Assembly (NCBI GenBank): GCA_019636655.1
Contig: JAHBXB010000001.1
Location: 372,001 to 436,000, forward strand
Length of the DNA stretch: 64,000 nt
Reading direction: 5' to 3'
DNA from: Phycisphaeraceae bacterium
Lineage (GTDB): Bacteria; Planctomycetota; Phycisphaerae; Phycisphaerales; UBA1924
Shown piece by piece: positions 7,473-14,803 of the stretch. Position 1 is the stretch's first letter. Every line of letters begins with the position of its first letter. The notes beneath the pieces were generated by a model. The model had not been told where the DNA came from. It did no database searches and saw only the letters and a list, made by a program, of their open reading frames with translations. Both the position numbers and the translations under genes were made by a program.

Positions 7473-10178
7473 TCAGCGTCGGCCGACCCACACACCGGCG
7501 AGCCTGTCGTGCAGGCCTCGGGCAGGACTTCGGAGTGCCGAGACGGCGATGACGATCGCAACCGAGAAGGCGACGGCGCCGAGTATCGCGGCTTGATTGA
7601 ATGGGATCCAGGTCCCGTTTGCCATCGCGATGACGCCAAGCACGCCGGTGGGCACGACAACGGGGAGCCACATGATCGCGCTCCTCGCGAGCATCCGCGA
7701 CCGCGAGGCCCGGCCACACTCAGTCACCACCTCCAGGCCGAAGGTGGTCAGTCCGGTCGACTTGCGCCAGAACGCAAGGATGAAGTCGAACAGGGCTATG
7801 GAGTTCATCATCACCAGCACGGCGATCGCGGCTCGTCCCGCCCAGGTCATCGGTCCCGCGGACGGGTCGGTGTTCGCGGCGATTCCCAGGAATGTCGCGA
7901 CGGAGGCGTAGCCCGGGATCACGAACAGCGATGCGCCGCGCAGGCCGCGGCTGATGTCGGCCGGCTTGTTGAGCAAGCCCTTCAGCGTGCCCGCGAGAAA
8001 CGTGAGCTTCTCGAATGAGCGAGATCGCAGGTTCTGCAGCGCCGGCCGGGCATGCAGGGGCACGCTCAGGGGGTCAACATGATCCGCGACACGCTGAAGG
8101 AACTGCTGCTGGCCGTCGAGACTGTCCACGGCGACCGACTCCCCGGGGTCACCGGCGCATGGCCACGGTGAATCGAGCAGCATCGCGCGCCCATCATCAG
8201 TGATCCAGACCTGGCCAAGGCTGTACGACGCGGCCAGCGTGTCATCACGCTCGGCCGATCGGAGTTCGACGGCGAGGTCGTGCAGCCAATACCTCATCGT
8301 GGACCATGGCACAAGGCCTTGAGCCACCCGCTCGCAAAACGACGCGCCGCGATCGGCCTCATAGGCATCCCAGACTTCACCTTCTGTTTCGATTTCCTGC
8401 AGCCAGCGCGCTCGGCCCGGGCGAGCCGCCGCCCGCCGGGCTTCCGATACCGGCCTCCCGTTGTGACGGATGAGCCAAACCTGCCGGCGCAGCTCCGGGT
8501 CGTTTGCCTGGAGCCACTCTCCCGGTGTGACGTTCGAAGTGACGCGGAACGGGCCGATGCACAGCCCAGAGTCGGCAGTCTCTTCAGGGTCAGCCGCAGC
8601 GGCCTCGGCGGGCCGCCGGCTGCCCCGCGGCCGAACAACGACTCGCGTTCCGGTAAGCAGGTCCCACGCCGTCGCGAAGCCGTTGCTCCGGCGGGCGGGC
8701 ATCCAGAGCAGCGCCGCGATCCATGGGCAGAACGTCGCGAGCCCGATGAACAGCATCAAGTTGAGGGCCGTCCATTCGCCGTCCGGCAACAAGGCGACGG
8801 AAAGCGGAATGCGGACGCACTCGATGGTCGCGATCGGGATTGCAATCCGGGCCAGCGCCCGGCCCATCCCGGGAGCGCGCCCATCCTTCGTGACCACACG
8901 GAGGCTCAAGATCCACTTGCCCAGACCCGCGCCCCAGATCCCCTCGGTCACCGCGAAGTAGCCAAACCCAGCCGCGAACACGAGCAGGTAATACCGCCAA
9001 GCCGCGAAGCTGAACTCGTACAGCGGCCGGATGAAGAGCCTCTCGGGACCGACGGCGATCATCAGCGTTCCGTAGGTTGGCATGAACGCGGTCAGGTAGT
9101 CGATCCAGCCCGCCGCGGTGCGCTGTGATTGCGTCGCCGGCTCGGGAACGACCGAGCTGAACGGCAGCAGCGCGTTTCGGAGCGAGGCGTAGTCCGCAAA
9201 CCTACCGGCAGGCTCCTTCGCAAGGCATCGTGCAATGACCTGTGACAACCCCGGCGGCACGCCGTCGCGGAGCTCCGCCACGTCCGCCGGCGGTGTATCG
9301 ATCACGTTCGCGACCACCTGCACGGCATTCGCGCCCTCGAACGGTGCACGAGCGGTCAGCAGCGCAAAGAGTGTCGCGCCGACCGAATAAATGTCCGATC
9401 GTGCATCGACATTGTCGCCCCGGAGTTGCTCCGGTGAAGCGAACGCCGGCGTTCCCATGACCCCGCCGGTCTGCGTCATGAAGCTGTCTGCAGACGGGAG
9501 TGTCGAGACGGACAACCCGAAGTCACCGACCTTGACGGTTCCATCCGGCGATACGAAGCAGTTGGACGGCTTGATGTCCCGGTGCAGAACCCCCCGATTA
9601 AGCGCGGCTTCGAGCCCATCGATCACGCTCAGTGCCGCGTCAACGGCTTGCGTCACCGGGAGCGGGCCGCGCCGGTCAACTGCGTCCTGCAGCGTGCCAC
9701 CGGCGGCGATCTCCATCGTGATCACGGGCATGCCGCCGATCTCCTCGCTGCCGAACACATACAGGCTCGAAGGGTGGTTCACGCGAGCAGCGAGCCTGCC
9801 CTCCCGAAGGAACCGCTGGCGCATCTCGGGCGAGTCCAGGCTCTGAGCGAGCAGCTTCAGGGCAAGGCGCCGGCCGCTTGAACGCTGCACGGCTTCGTAC
9901 ACCGTTCCCATGCCGCCGCGTCCAAGGATCGCGACAAGCGTGTAGCCGCCCAGCTCGTACGGGAGTTCAAATGAGGCCCGGCCGCGATCGTGCCGCGGAG
10001 CCGTTGGGCCAAGGGGCTGCGTCTCGGCGTCGTTGTCAACCGGAGCGGTGCGGGCACCGGCCCGCAGGACCCCCGACATCAGACAGGCTGCGCACATCCC
10101 CTGACCGCCAGGAGCGTCGAGCACGACCCCGCAGCCCGGGCATCGGTTCGGGTCAGTTGTTTGGGTTGTGCTATCCAT
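7473..10178 (-). CDS. Ser/Thr protein kinase with N-terminal zinc ribbon and two RDD-type membrane modules
   Basis: A 901-residue protein. Residues 13-33 form a CPGCG...CAAC zinc-ribbon-like knuckle. The kinase domain (about 78-350) has the glycine loop GRGGMG (86-91), catalytic lysine in LALKLL (K108), HRDIKPSN (199-206), DFGLS (219-223) and GTPAFASPEQL, so it should be active. After it come two separated RDD-like membrane modules: one from about 365 to 510 (WIDYLTAF...GKWILSLRVVTKDG) and one at the C terminus (FVIPGYASVA...TTFGLEVVTECGR...GLHDRLAGVWVG). A soluble linker of about 200 residues lies between them. The MDSTTQ start is preferred over a start ten residues earlier. The ECF sigma gene lies 69 bases upstream on the same strand, a pairing common in Planctomycetes, so the kinase probably signals to or with that sigma factor. 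Confidence 0.9.
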   Translation of the reverse strand: MDSTTQTTDPNRCPGCGVVLDAPGGQGMCAACLMSGVLRAGARTAPVDNDAETQPLGPTAPRHDRGRASFELPYELGGYTLVAILGRGGMGTVYEAVQRSSGRRLALKLLAQSLDSPEMRQRFLREGRLAARVNHPSSLYVFGSEEIGGMPVITMEIAAGGTLQDAVDRRGPLPVTQAVDAALSVIDGLEAALNRGVLHRDIKPSNCFVSPDGTVKVGDFGLSVSTLPSADSFMTQTGGVMGTPAFASPEQLRGDNVDARSDIYSVGATLFALLTARAPFEGANAVQVVANVIDTPPADVAELRDGVPPGLSQVIARCLAKEPAGRFADYASLRNALLPFSSVVPEPATQSQRTAAGWIDYLTAFMPTYGTLMIAVGPERLFIRPLYEFSFAAWRYYLLVFAAGFGYFAVTEGIWGAGLGKWILSLRVVTKDGRAPGMGRALARIAIPIATIECVRIPLSVALLPDGEWTALNLMLFIGLATFCPWIAALLWMPARRSNGFATAWDLLTGTRVVVRPRGSRRPAEAAAADPEETADSGLCIGPFRVTSNVTPGEWLQANDPELRRQVWLIRHNGRPVSEARRAAARPGRARWLQEIETEGEVWDAYEADRGASFCERVAQGLVPWSTMRYWLHDLAVELRSAERDDTLAASYSLGQVWITDDGRAMLLDSPWPCAGDPGESVAVDSLDGQQQFLQRVADHVDPLSVPLHARPALQNLRSRSFEKLTFLAGTLKGLLNKPADISRGLRGASLFVIPGYASVATFLGIAANTDPSAGPMTWAGRAAIAVLVMMNSIALFDFILAFWRKSTGLTTFGLEVVTECGRASRSRMLARSAIMWLPVVVPTGVLGVIAMANGTWIPFNQAAILGAVAFSVAIVIAVSALRSPARGLHDRLAGVWVGRR

Positions 10179-10247
10179 GGTGCGCCTCCCAGTGGGTTGG
10201 TTCACCACTTCCTGACGGGGCCGAGACCAGAGATTACAGACGCTCGC

Positions 10248-10985
10248 TCATTTTTCTCTGAGCACCGCGATGAGATACCGCAGCTCGTCATCAACGTCCG
10301 CCTCATGAGCAACGGTCCGCGCGACGGCCTCACGCACGAGGGCGGCGTACCGCTGCCGGAGCCGATGGATGGCCACTGCGGCAGCGTTCTCGGTCATCCC
10401 AAGCCTCCCGGCGACGCCCGATCTGTCGGCGATCTCACCCGTCAAAGCCGGCCGCAACGCCGCAAACTGGTCCGCCCTGCCTCGGCCCGACCACTCGGCT
10501 TCAAGTGCCTTGAGCGCCGCGGCGGTCGTCTCCTGGGCCCAACTCCGATCGAAGGCCCTGTCCGCATCCGCGGGCGACGCCGAGCGTGCACCCGCGCTGA
10601 TGCGGGACTCCATCTCGGAGATGTCGCCCTCGATGAACCGCCGCCCGCCGCCGCGCTTCTTGGACTCTGCCTGCTCCCGCGTATTGGCCATGAAGTGCTT
10701 CATGGCGCCGAGGAGATACGAACGAAATCGCCCACGCTCGCGATCTGCTCCGCCCAGGCCGCCGGTCTCGATGATCCTGGCCAGAAAGGCCTGCGTGATG
10801 TCCCGAGCATCCTCGGCGGCGTACCCGCTGAGTCGGGCAAAGGCGTACAGCGATCGCCAATACGAGCCGCAGAGGTGCTCAAGGGCCTCCCGGGCACGCC
10901 CATCGGCGACGTCATGCCGTCGCGGGAGTGCAGCAATGAGGCTCCAGTGCGTGGTGTGGAACCGGGATGAGCCATCGGGCACCAT
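10248..10985 (-). CDS. ECF-type RNA polymerase sigma factor
   Basis: A 245-residue sigma-70 family protein. The N terminus FHTTHWSLIAAL is characteristic of a planctomycete ECF group. Region 2 is recognisable in YWRSLYAFARLSGYAAEDARDITQAFLARI and GRFRSYLLGAMKHFMAN, and region 4 in FAALRPALTG...GVAGRLGMTENAAAVAIHRLRQRYAALVREAV, which contains the helix-turn-helix that contacts -35 elements. No anti-sigma gene is adjacent; the next gene downstream is the Ser/Thr kinase, which may control the factor by phosphorylation. The start MVPDGSS near 10985 is chosen because homologues begin a few residues before the TTHWSL motif; upstream in-frame starts add a basic stretch of non-family sequence. Confidence 0.9.
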   Translation of the reverse strand: MVPDGSSRFHTTHWSLIAALPRRHDVADGRAREALEHLCGSYWRSLYAFARLSGYAAEDARDITQAFLARIIETGGLGGADRERGRFRSYLLGAMKHFMANTREQAESKKRGGGRRFIEGDISEMESRISAGARSASPADADRAFDRSWAQETTAAALKALEAEWSGRGRADQFAALRPALTGEIADRSGVAGRLGMTENAAAVAIHRLRQRYAALVREAVARTVAHEADVDDELRYLIAVLREK

Positions 10986-11132
10986 GGAGAAGCCTAGTGG
11001 CACGGAGCGGTCGGCGTGACCGCGCGCAGCCGGCTCTGGTCGATGCGAGGCCAGCCATCGCATCGCATCTCGACGTGCCCTGTGATCGCAGTCTTCGCGC
11101 ACAGCGACCGCTCAACCAACAGACGGCGCCGG

Positions 11133-11552
11133 TCAGCTTCCCTTCTGCTCGTTCGACTCTTCCTGCCCCCTCCCCGCCAAGGAGTCCCGCAAGGACGCCC
11201 ATTTCAACAGCGCATCCAGCGCCGGACACAGCGCTTGCCCGAAACGCGTCAGCGCGTATTCCACTTTCGGCGGCACCTGAGGATGAACCGTGCGCCGAAC
11301 GATCCCATCGCGCTCCAACTCACGCAGCTGCTGGATGAGCATCTTCTGCGAGATGGCCGGGATGGCTCGTTCCAGCTCTGAGAAGCGGAGCACCGGATTC
11401 ACGAACAGGTGAAAGATGATCACCAGCTTCCAACGGCCCTCGAGCATCTTCAGGGCCCTTTCGGTGTCCTGAGCGGCATCCGCCGCGGCGGATGGGCCGC
11501 GATATACCTTACCTTTTGGACTGTACCATACCTTTTTGTTGGTACTTGTCAT
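11133..11552 (-). CDS. HxlR-family transcriptional regulator
   Basis: A 139-residue winged-helix protein with the HxlR signature: ALKMLEGRWKLVIIFHLF, LRFSELERAIPAISQKMLIQQLRELERDGIVRR and the wing VPPKVEYALTRFGQAL. HxlR relatives are small dimeric regulators that often repress an adjacent oxidoreductase gene and respond to reactive electrophiles or redox stress. The N-terminal 20 residues (MTSTNKKVWYSPKGKVYRG) do not look like typical HxlR sequence, and an inverted repeat lies inside their codons. No alternative start exists downstream before the domain, so I keep the ATG at 11552. It is divergent from the SnoaL-like pseudogene and SDR gene, which are its likely targets. Confidence 0.9.
   Translation of the reverse strand: MTSTNKKVWYSPKGKVYRGPSAAADAAQDTERALKMLEGRWKLVIIFHLFVNPVLRFSELERAIPAISQKMLIQQLRELERDGIVRRTVHPQVPPKVEYALTRFGQALCPALDALLKWASLRDSLAGRGQEESNEQKGS
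11523..11545. promoter_or_regulatory. Candidate HxlR operator (inverted repeat GTACCA-N11-TGGTAC)
   Basis: A perfect 6-bp inverted repeat, GTACCA at 11523-11528 and TGGTAC at 11540-11545, is separated by 11 bases. It lies just inside the HxlR gene, over codons 3-10, and just downstream of the predicted minus-strand promoter. HxlR-type regulators often bind GTAC-containing dyads in the shared promoter region of divergent genes, so autoregulation is plausible. Direct binding is inference. Confidence 0.4.
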
Positions 11553-11558
11553 TCCAGC

Positions 11559-11587
11559 AGTGTATCTCTAGCCTGCGTTGGTCGCAA
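11559..11587 (-). promoter_or_regulatory. Candidate sigma70-type promoter of the HxlR gene, possibly leaderless
   Basis: On the minus strand TTGCGA (11587-11582) and TACACT (11564-11559) are 17 bases apart, each matching four of six consensus positions. A start of transcription about seven bases after the -10 box would fall at the ATG of the HxlR gene (11552), implying a leaderless or near-leaderless mRNA. The plus-strand gene on the other side instead has an AAGGAG site before its ATG. Confidence 0.35.
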
Positions 11588-11633
11588 CGAGGCGTGAAGG
11601 CCTGGCTCGACCAGCGCGGCAAGGAGCACCAGC

Positions 11634-11960
11634 ATGCCACCAACCCTGCCCCCGTGTGTTGCCGACTACTTCGACGGAGCGAACAAGCACGACGTCGATG
11701 CCGCCGTCGCCGCGTTCGCCCGCGATGCAGTGGTCACGGACGAGGGCCATCGATACAGCGGACGCGATGCCGTGCGCGAATGAATCGAAAAGACAACCGC
11801 GAAGTACCGCCCGACATTCGTGGTCAAGACGGTTGCTGACCAAGCGGAGACGACGGTCGTCACGGCCGGTGTGTCGGGCACGTTCGCGGGAAGCCCGGTT
11901 GATATCCGCTACCAGTTCATGCTCAATGACGGGAAGATCACCCGACTGGAGATCCGATGA
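11634..11960 (+). pseudogene. SnoaL/NTF2-like protein gene interrupted by an in-frame TGA
   Basis: Reading from ATG 11634 gives VADYFDGANKHDVDAAVAAFARDAVVTDEG-HRYSGRDAVRE, then TGA at 11781-11783, then IEKTTAKYRPTFVVKTV...VVTAGVSGTFAGSPVDIRYQFMLNDGKITRLEIR and a proper stop at 11958. The two halves together make a 109-codon SnoaL-like (NTF2-fold) protein, and relatives normally have Trp at the interrupted position (RDAxREW), so one TGG-to-TGA change explains the break. A good AAGGAG ribosome site precedes the ATG, and the final TGA overlaps the ATG of the SDR gene (ATGA), showing that this was a translationally coupled gene. Members often act as small epimerases, isomerases or binding proteins next to SDRs. 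It could be a true nonsense mutation or a sequencing error. Confidence 0.8.
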
Positions 11961-12763
11961 TGGCCGATACCCCACAGTTCGCGACCGACCCGAAGGAGTT
12001 CGCCGGCAAGCGAGCTCTGGTTACAAGCGGCACGCAGGGCATGGGCGAGGCGATCGTTCGCCGCCTCACCGCCGGCGGGGCGCTCGTCGCGACGACTGCC
12101 CGCTCCGCCTTGCCCGAAGGACAGAAGCCGTCCCTGTTCGTCCAGGCCGATGTCGCGACTCTCGAGGGGGTGGAAACGGTCATCGGCGAGATCGATGCCC
12201 GCATGGGCGGGGTGGACATCCTCATCAACAACGTCGGTGGATCCTCCGCGCCCAGTGGAGGGGTCCTAGCGATGAGCGATCAGCACTGGCAGGTCGCGTT
12301 CAACCTCAACCTGATGGCAGCCGTCAGGTTCGATCGCCACTTCATTCCGGGAATGCTCCAGCGCCGCTCCGGCGTCATCATTCACATCACTTCGATCCAG
12401 CGCCGCCTGCCGCTGTACGAGGCGACGCTCGCATACGCCGCGGTCAAGGCCGCGCTCACGACCTACAGCAAGGGGTTGGCAAACGAGGTCGGACCCAAGG
12501 GAGTTCGCGTCAACACGGTTGCGCCGGGCTTCATCGAGACCGCGGCGGCAAAGCGCCTCGTAACCCGCCTCGCGAGCGGATCCGGGACGACTGAGCAGGA
12601 GGCCCGCCAAGGCCTCATCGATTCGCTGGGCGGAATCCCGATCGGTCGCCCGGGACGGCCGGAAGAAGTCGCGGAACTCGTGGCGTTCCTCGCCTCCGAC
12701 CGGGCCGCTTCCATCCACGGGAGCGAATACGTGATCGACGGCGGCACCGTGCCGACGGTCTGA
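11957..12763 (+). CDS. SDR-family oxidoreductase
   Basis: A 268-residue classical short-chain dehydrogenase. The Rossmann nucleotide motif reads ALVTSGTQGMGEAI (TGxxxGxG), followed by ADVATLEG, LINNVGG, the catalytic serine in HITSIQR, YAAVK with the catalytic Tyr and Lys, then VNTVAPGFIET and a C-terminal SEYVIDGG. These are all intact. The substrate cannot be told; the family uses NAD(P)(H) on alcohols, ketones and similar compounds. Its ATG overlaps the stop of the broken SnoaL-like gene, so its translation may have depended on coupling with that gene. The adjacent divergent HxlR regulator probably controls it. Confidence 0.9.
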   Translation: MMADTPQFATDPKEFAGKRALVTSGTQGMGEAIVRRLTAGGALVATTARSALPEGQKPSLFVQADVATLEGVETVIGEIDARMGGVDILINNVGGSSAPSGGVLAMSDQHWQVAFNLNLMAAVRFDRHFIPGMLQRRSGVIIHITSIQRRLPLYEATLAYAAVKAALTTYSKGLANEVGPKGVRVNTVAPGFIETAAAKRLVTRLASGSGTTEQEARQGLIDSLGGIPIGRPGRPEEVAELVAFLASDRAASIHGSEYVIDGGTVPTV

Positions 12764-12853
12764 TGATGAGCACATTCGGGGATGCGTGCTACGGTTGACA
12801 GGATGACCAGCACGGATTCATCGAACTCGCCATGGGCTGCGCTGGGACGAACC

Positions 12854-13189
12854 ATGCGGCCGCCCCTTCTTCCTCTGTGCATGCTTCTGCTGTGCATGCT
12901 CGCCGCGGCCGGTTGCTCAACAGCGCCATCCGTTGGCGGCGGGACTGCAGCGCACAGCACAAGCGAGCGCACAGACGCGCAGAGTCGCTGCTCAATGAGC
13001 TTCCGCGATCTGTTTGTTGCCGCCAAGGGGCGCGAATGGACCGAAGAAGAAGTGCTGGAGTTTCAGGCCTTCGACCAGGAAGGCAAGAACCGCATGGTCA
13101 AGCAGCTCGCGGCCGAGGCGGGCGGTATCCGAACCGAAGATCAAGTCGGGACCGACGGCGTGGTCTATACCGCGTTCTGGAGGGAGTAG
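12854..13189 (+). CDS. Small lipoprotein of unknown function
   Basis: A 111-residue protein. MRPPLLPLCMLLLCMLAAAGC is a textbook lipoprotein signal peptide with lipobox AAGC and Cys near residue 21, so the mature protein should be lipid-anchored. The mature part is short and charged (FRDLFVAAKGREWTEEEVLEFQAFDQEGKNRMVKQLA...), with no recognised domain. GGGACGA lies at a good distance before ATG 12854, and earlier in-frame ATGs (12782, 12803) would bury the signal peptide, so I prefer 12854. It follows the SDR gene by about 90 bases on the same strand. Confidence 0.65.
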   Translation: MRPPLLPLCMLLLCMLAAAGCSTAPSVGGGTAAHSTSERTDAQSRCSMSFRDLFVAAKGREWTEEEVLEFQAFDQEGKNRMVKQLAAEAGGIRTEDQVGTDGVVYTAFWRE

Positions 13190-13628
13190 AGGCTCTCTGG
13201 CAGCCCCCCTCGCGCCGCCCCAAGCGGCAAGGCTCCGAGTGACATGTACGCGCTCTGCTGGAACTATTCGCACATTGGGGCTCAAGACGACGTACTACCT
13301 GCACTCGCGAGCCGCGATGCCTCACGACTGTCAGGTGGAGAAGTCATCGACCGACATGAATCAAGCATGGGGGAGCGGGGGACGCAGCCGAAGTGGATGA
13401 GGAACCGGTCGGTGTCGGCGAGCGTGCCGGGAGGGGCGCAACCACAATCGCCGTCATCGTCCGAGCCTTCGTCTGCATCATCCGGAATCGAGCCAAGGCC
13501 GAGGCAGAGATGGCCGTCGTCGACCCCGATGTCGAGAGCCAGCCCCATCATCGATCTCGTCTGCAATACATGCCAGTAGGGCACCCGCGGGGAAACACTC
13601 CGGCGCAGTCGACCTTCTATTATTGTGC
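13190..13628. other. Noncoding stretch upstream of the DUF7019-like gene; nothing convincing
   Basis: About 440 bases without a supportable gene. Several frames are open on both strands, as expected at this base composition, but none has a family resemblance, a ribosome site or plausible composition. A minus-strand frame with an Asp-rich segment (DDADEGSDDDGDCGC, near 13440-13510) could be a decayed fragment. A small GCCGC-CCCAA-GCGGC hairpin sits just after the lipoprotein gene. Confidence 0.5.
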
Positions 13629-14315
13629 ATGCGGTACTACGTGTATGTGTCAAAAGCGAAGATCGACATGCTGTATCCCCAAATGGACCCGGGGATCACC
13701 AAGACAATCAAGTCGTCGCTCGAAGCGTCGATTCCAGGAATCTTCAAGGCCGCTCGTGAGGAACAGCGGACCGCCAACGCCCGACCGACTGAGTACATCG
13801 CCAAGCTTCTTGTACTCGAAGAGTACATGAAGCGAGTGTATACACCGGGCAAGCCCGGCGAGAACTGTCGGTTAATGAGCGGCAGTTTTTCCGCAAGGGT
13901 CTTCAACTATCGGTGGAACAGCATCCTATTTGTTGGCCAGGCAAATGGCCAGACCATTGCGCTGTCTGGATCCCGCGATCATCTTGTTGGGGCACGACCA
14001 CTAGCTAGCAAGGACGACAAGGATGACGGATTCCTTCCGTCCTTTGGACAGCACGTTCTCAGTGTGATTGAGGAAATGGGAAAAGAGCACCATCCAAATT
14101 GGAATATCGATGACGCGGGGAAGATGCTTGAAGATCGCTCTTGCGTTACCCGCGTGGAGCGGCCTGCTTGGGCTCGCGTTTTGGATGGATACCGCAATCA
14201 ATCTGTGCCACAGGCCCAGACATTCCAGTTTTTTGCCTATCAGTTTGCAGGCCACTCGGGGTACTGGCTAGGCACGCCGCTTTACCTCGCTCAAGGTGCC
14301 GACACACGCCAATAG
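13629..14315 (+). CDS. DUF7019 (SAVMC3_10250-like) family protein, probably acquired
   Basis: A 228-residue protein starting MRYYVYVSKAKIDMLYPQMDPGITKTIKSSLEA. The opening (RYYxYVSxxKxDMLxPQ), the central FVGQANGQTIALSGSRDHLVGA and the late FFAYQFAGHSGYWLGTPLYLAQ resemble the DUF7019/SAVMC3_10250 family, known mostly from actinobacteria; this recall is tentative. The family's function is not established to my knowledge. There is no signal peptide or membrane segment, so the protein should be cytoplasmic. Codon use is clearly less GC-biased than in all neighbours and long noncoding stretches flank it on both sides, which suggests horizontal transfer. An in-frame TTG six bases upstream is possible, but ATG at 13629 matches the conserved start. 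Confidence 0.7.
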   Translation: MRYYVYVSKAKIDMLYPQMDPGITKTIKSSLEASIPGIFKAAREEQRTANARPTEYIAKLLVLEEYMKRVYTPGKPGENCRLMSGSFSARVFNYRWNSILFVGQANGQTIALSGSRDHLVGARPLASKDDKDDGFLPSFGQHVLSVIEEMGKEHHPNWNIDDAGKMLEDRSCVTRVERPAWARVLDGYRNQSVPQAQTFQFFAYQFAGHSGYWLGTPLYLAQGADTRQ

Positions 14316-14803
14316 GTTTGGTGCCACTGGCGGCGCTTTGTCTGCAATGCAGGGGCTACCGTCCCTGCAACCCCGCCCGGAGAAAAAGCCGGGGGTCGCG
14401 GCGGTGGTCGGCGCGGCTTGGTCTTTTCGGGGGATAGAGGTGCCGGAGGAAGGGGCTTCCCCTTCCTCCGGCATCAGCGGACCCTTGAAAGCGACCGTCG
14501 ACGGGGCTACGGCCTTTATTGGGCCTGTTCCACGACGAAGCAGAGGTTCCCCCCGGCGCAAAGTGGCCGCCCGATGTGTTGTCGTCTTGATCGTCGATGC
14601 GGCCTTCCCCGCTCTCTGCGGCGAGGCCGCAGCCTCCGGGCATGATCACCGATTGCGCGACAGAACATCCCGCCAGTTCTAAGGAGCGTGCAGACGCAAA
14701 CCGTGCGGGCGAACGGTGCCCAAGACGCGTCCGAATCGACATCGCTGCTCGACGACGTGAGCGCGTCGAAGGATGTCGGCGGTCGCCCTAGCCGGCCGCT
14801 CTG
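14316..14803. other. Noncoding stretch with several inverted repeats
   Basis: About 490 bases between the DUF7019-like gene and the end of the cardiolipin synthase gene. No reading frame is convincing. Hairpin-forming repeats are visible: TGCAGGG/CCCTGCA (14348-14354 with 14363-14369), CCCGG/CCGGG around a purine-rich loop (14376-14393), and a perfect 15-bp stem at 14441-14473. The rest shows nothing I can name. Confidence 0.6.
14441..14473. repeat. Perfect 15-bp inverted repeat with 3-base loop
   Basis: TGCCGGAGGAAGGGG (14441-14455), loop CTT, and its exact reverse complement (14459-14473). No T-run follows on either strand, so it is not a classic intrinsic terminator. Its TGCCGG ends are shared with a stem at 22211-22235, and CCGGAGG also appears in a dyad at 24433-24479, which hints at a family of small palindromic elements. 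Confidence 0.7.

Noticed and set aside
13282-13653. A 123-codon minus-strand frame with an Asp-rich segment (calcium-repeat-like)
   Set aside because: It has no ribosome site, no export signal and no coherent domain; at most it is a decayed fragment.
14441-14473. The perfect stem as an intrinsic terminator
   Set aside because: There is no T-run on either side, so the classic terminator pattern is absent; it is kept as an inverted repeat instead.
14356-14742. A 128-codon minus-strand frame in the hairpin region
   Set aside because: It runs through the perfect palindrome at 14441-14473 and has no protein-like composition or ribosome site.
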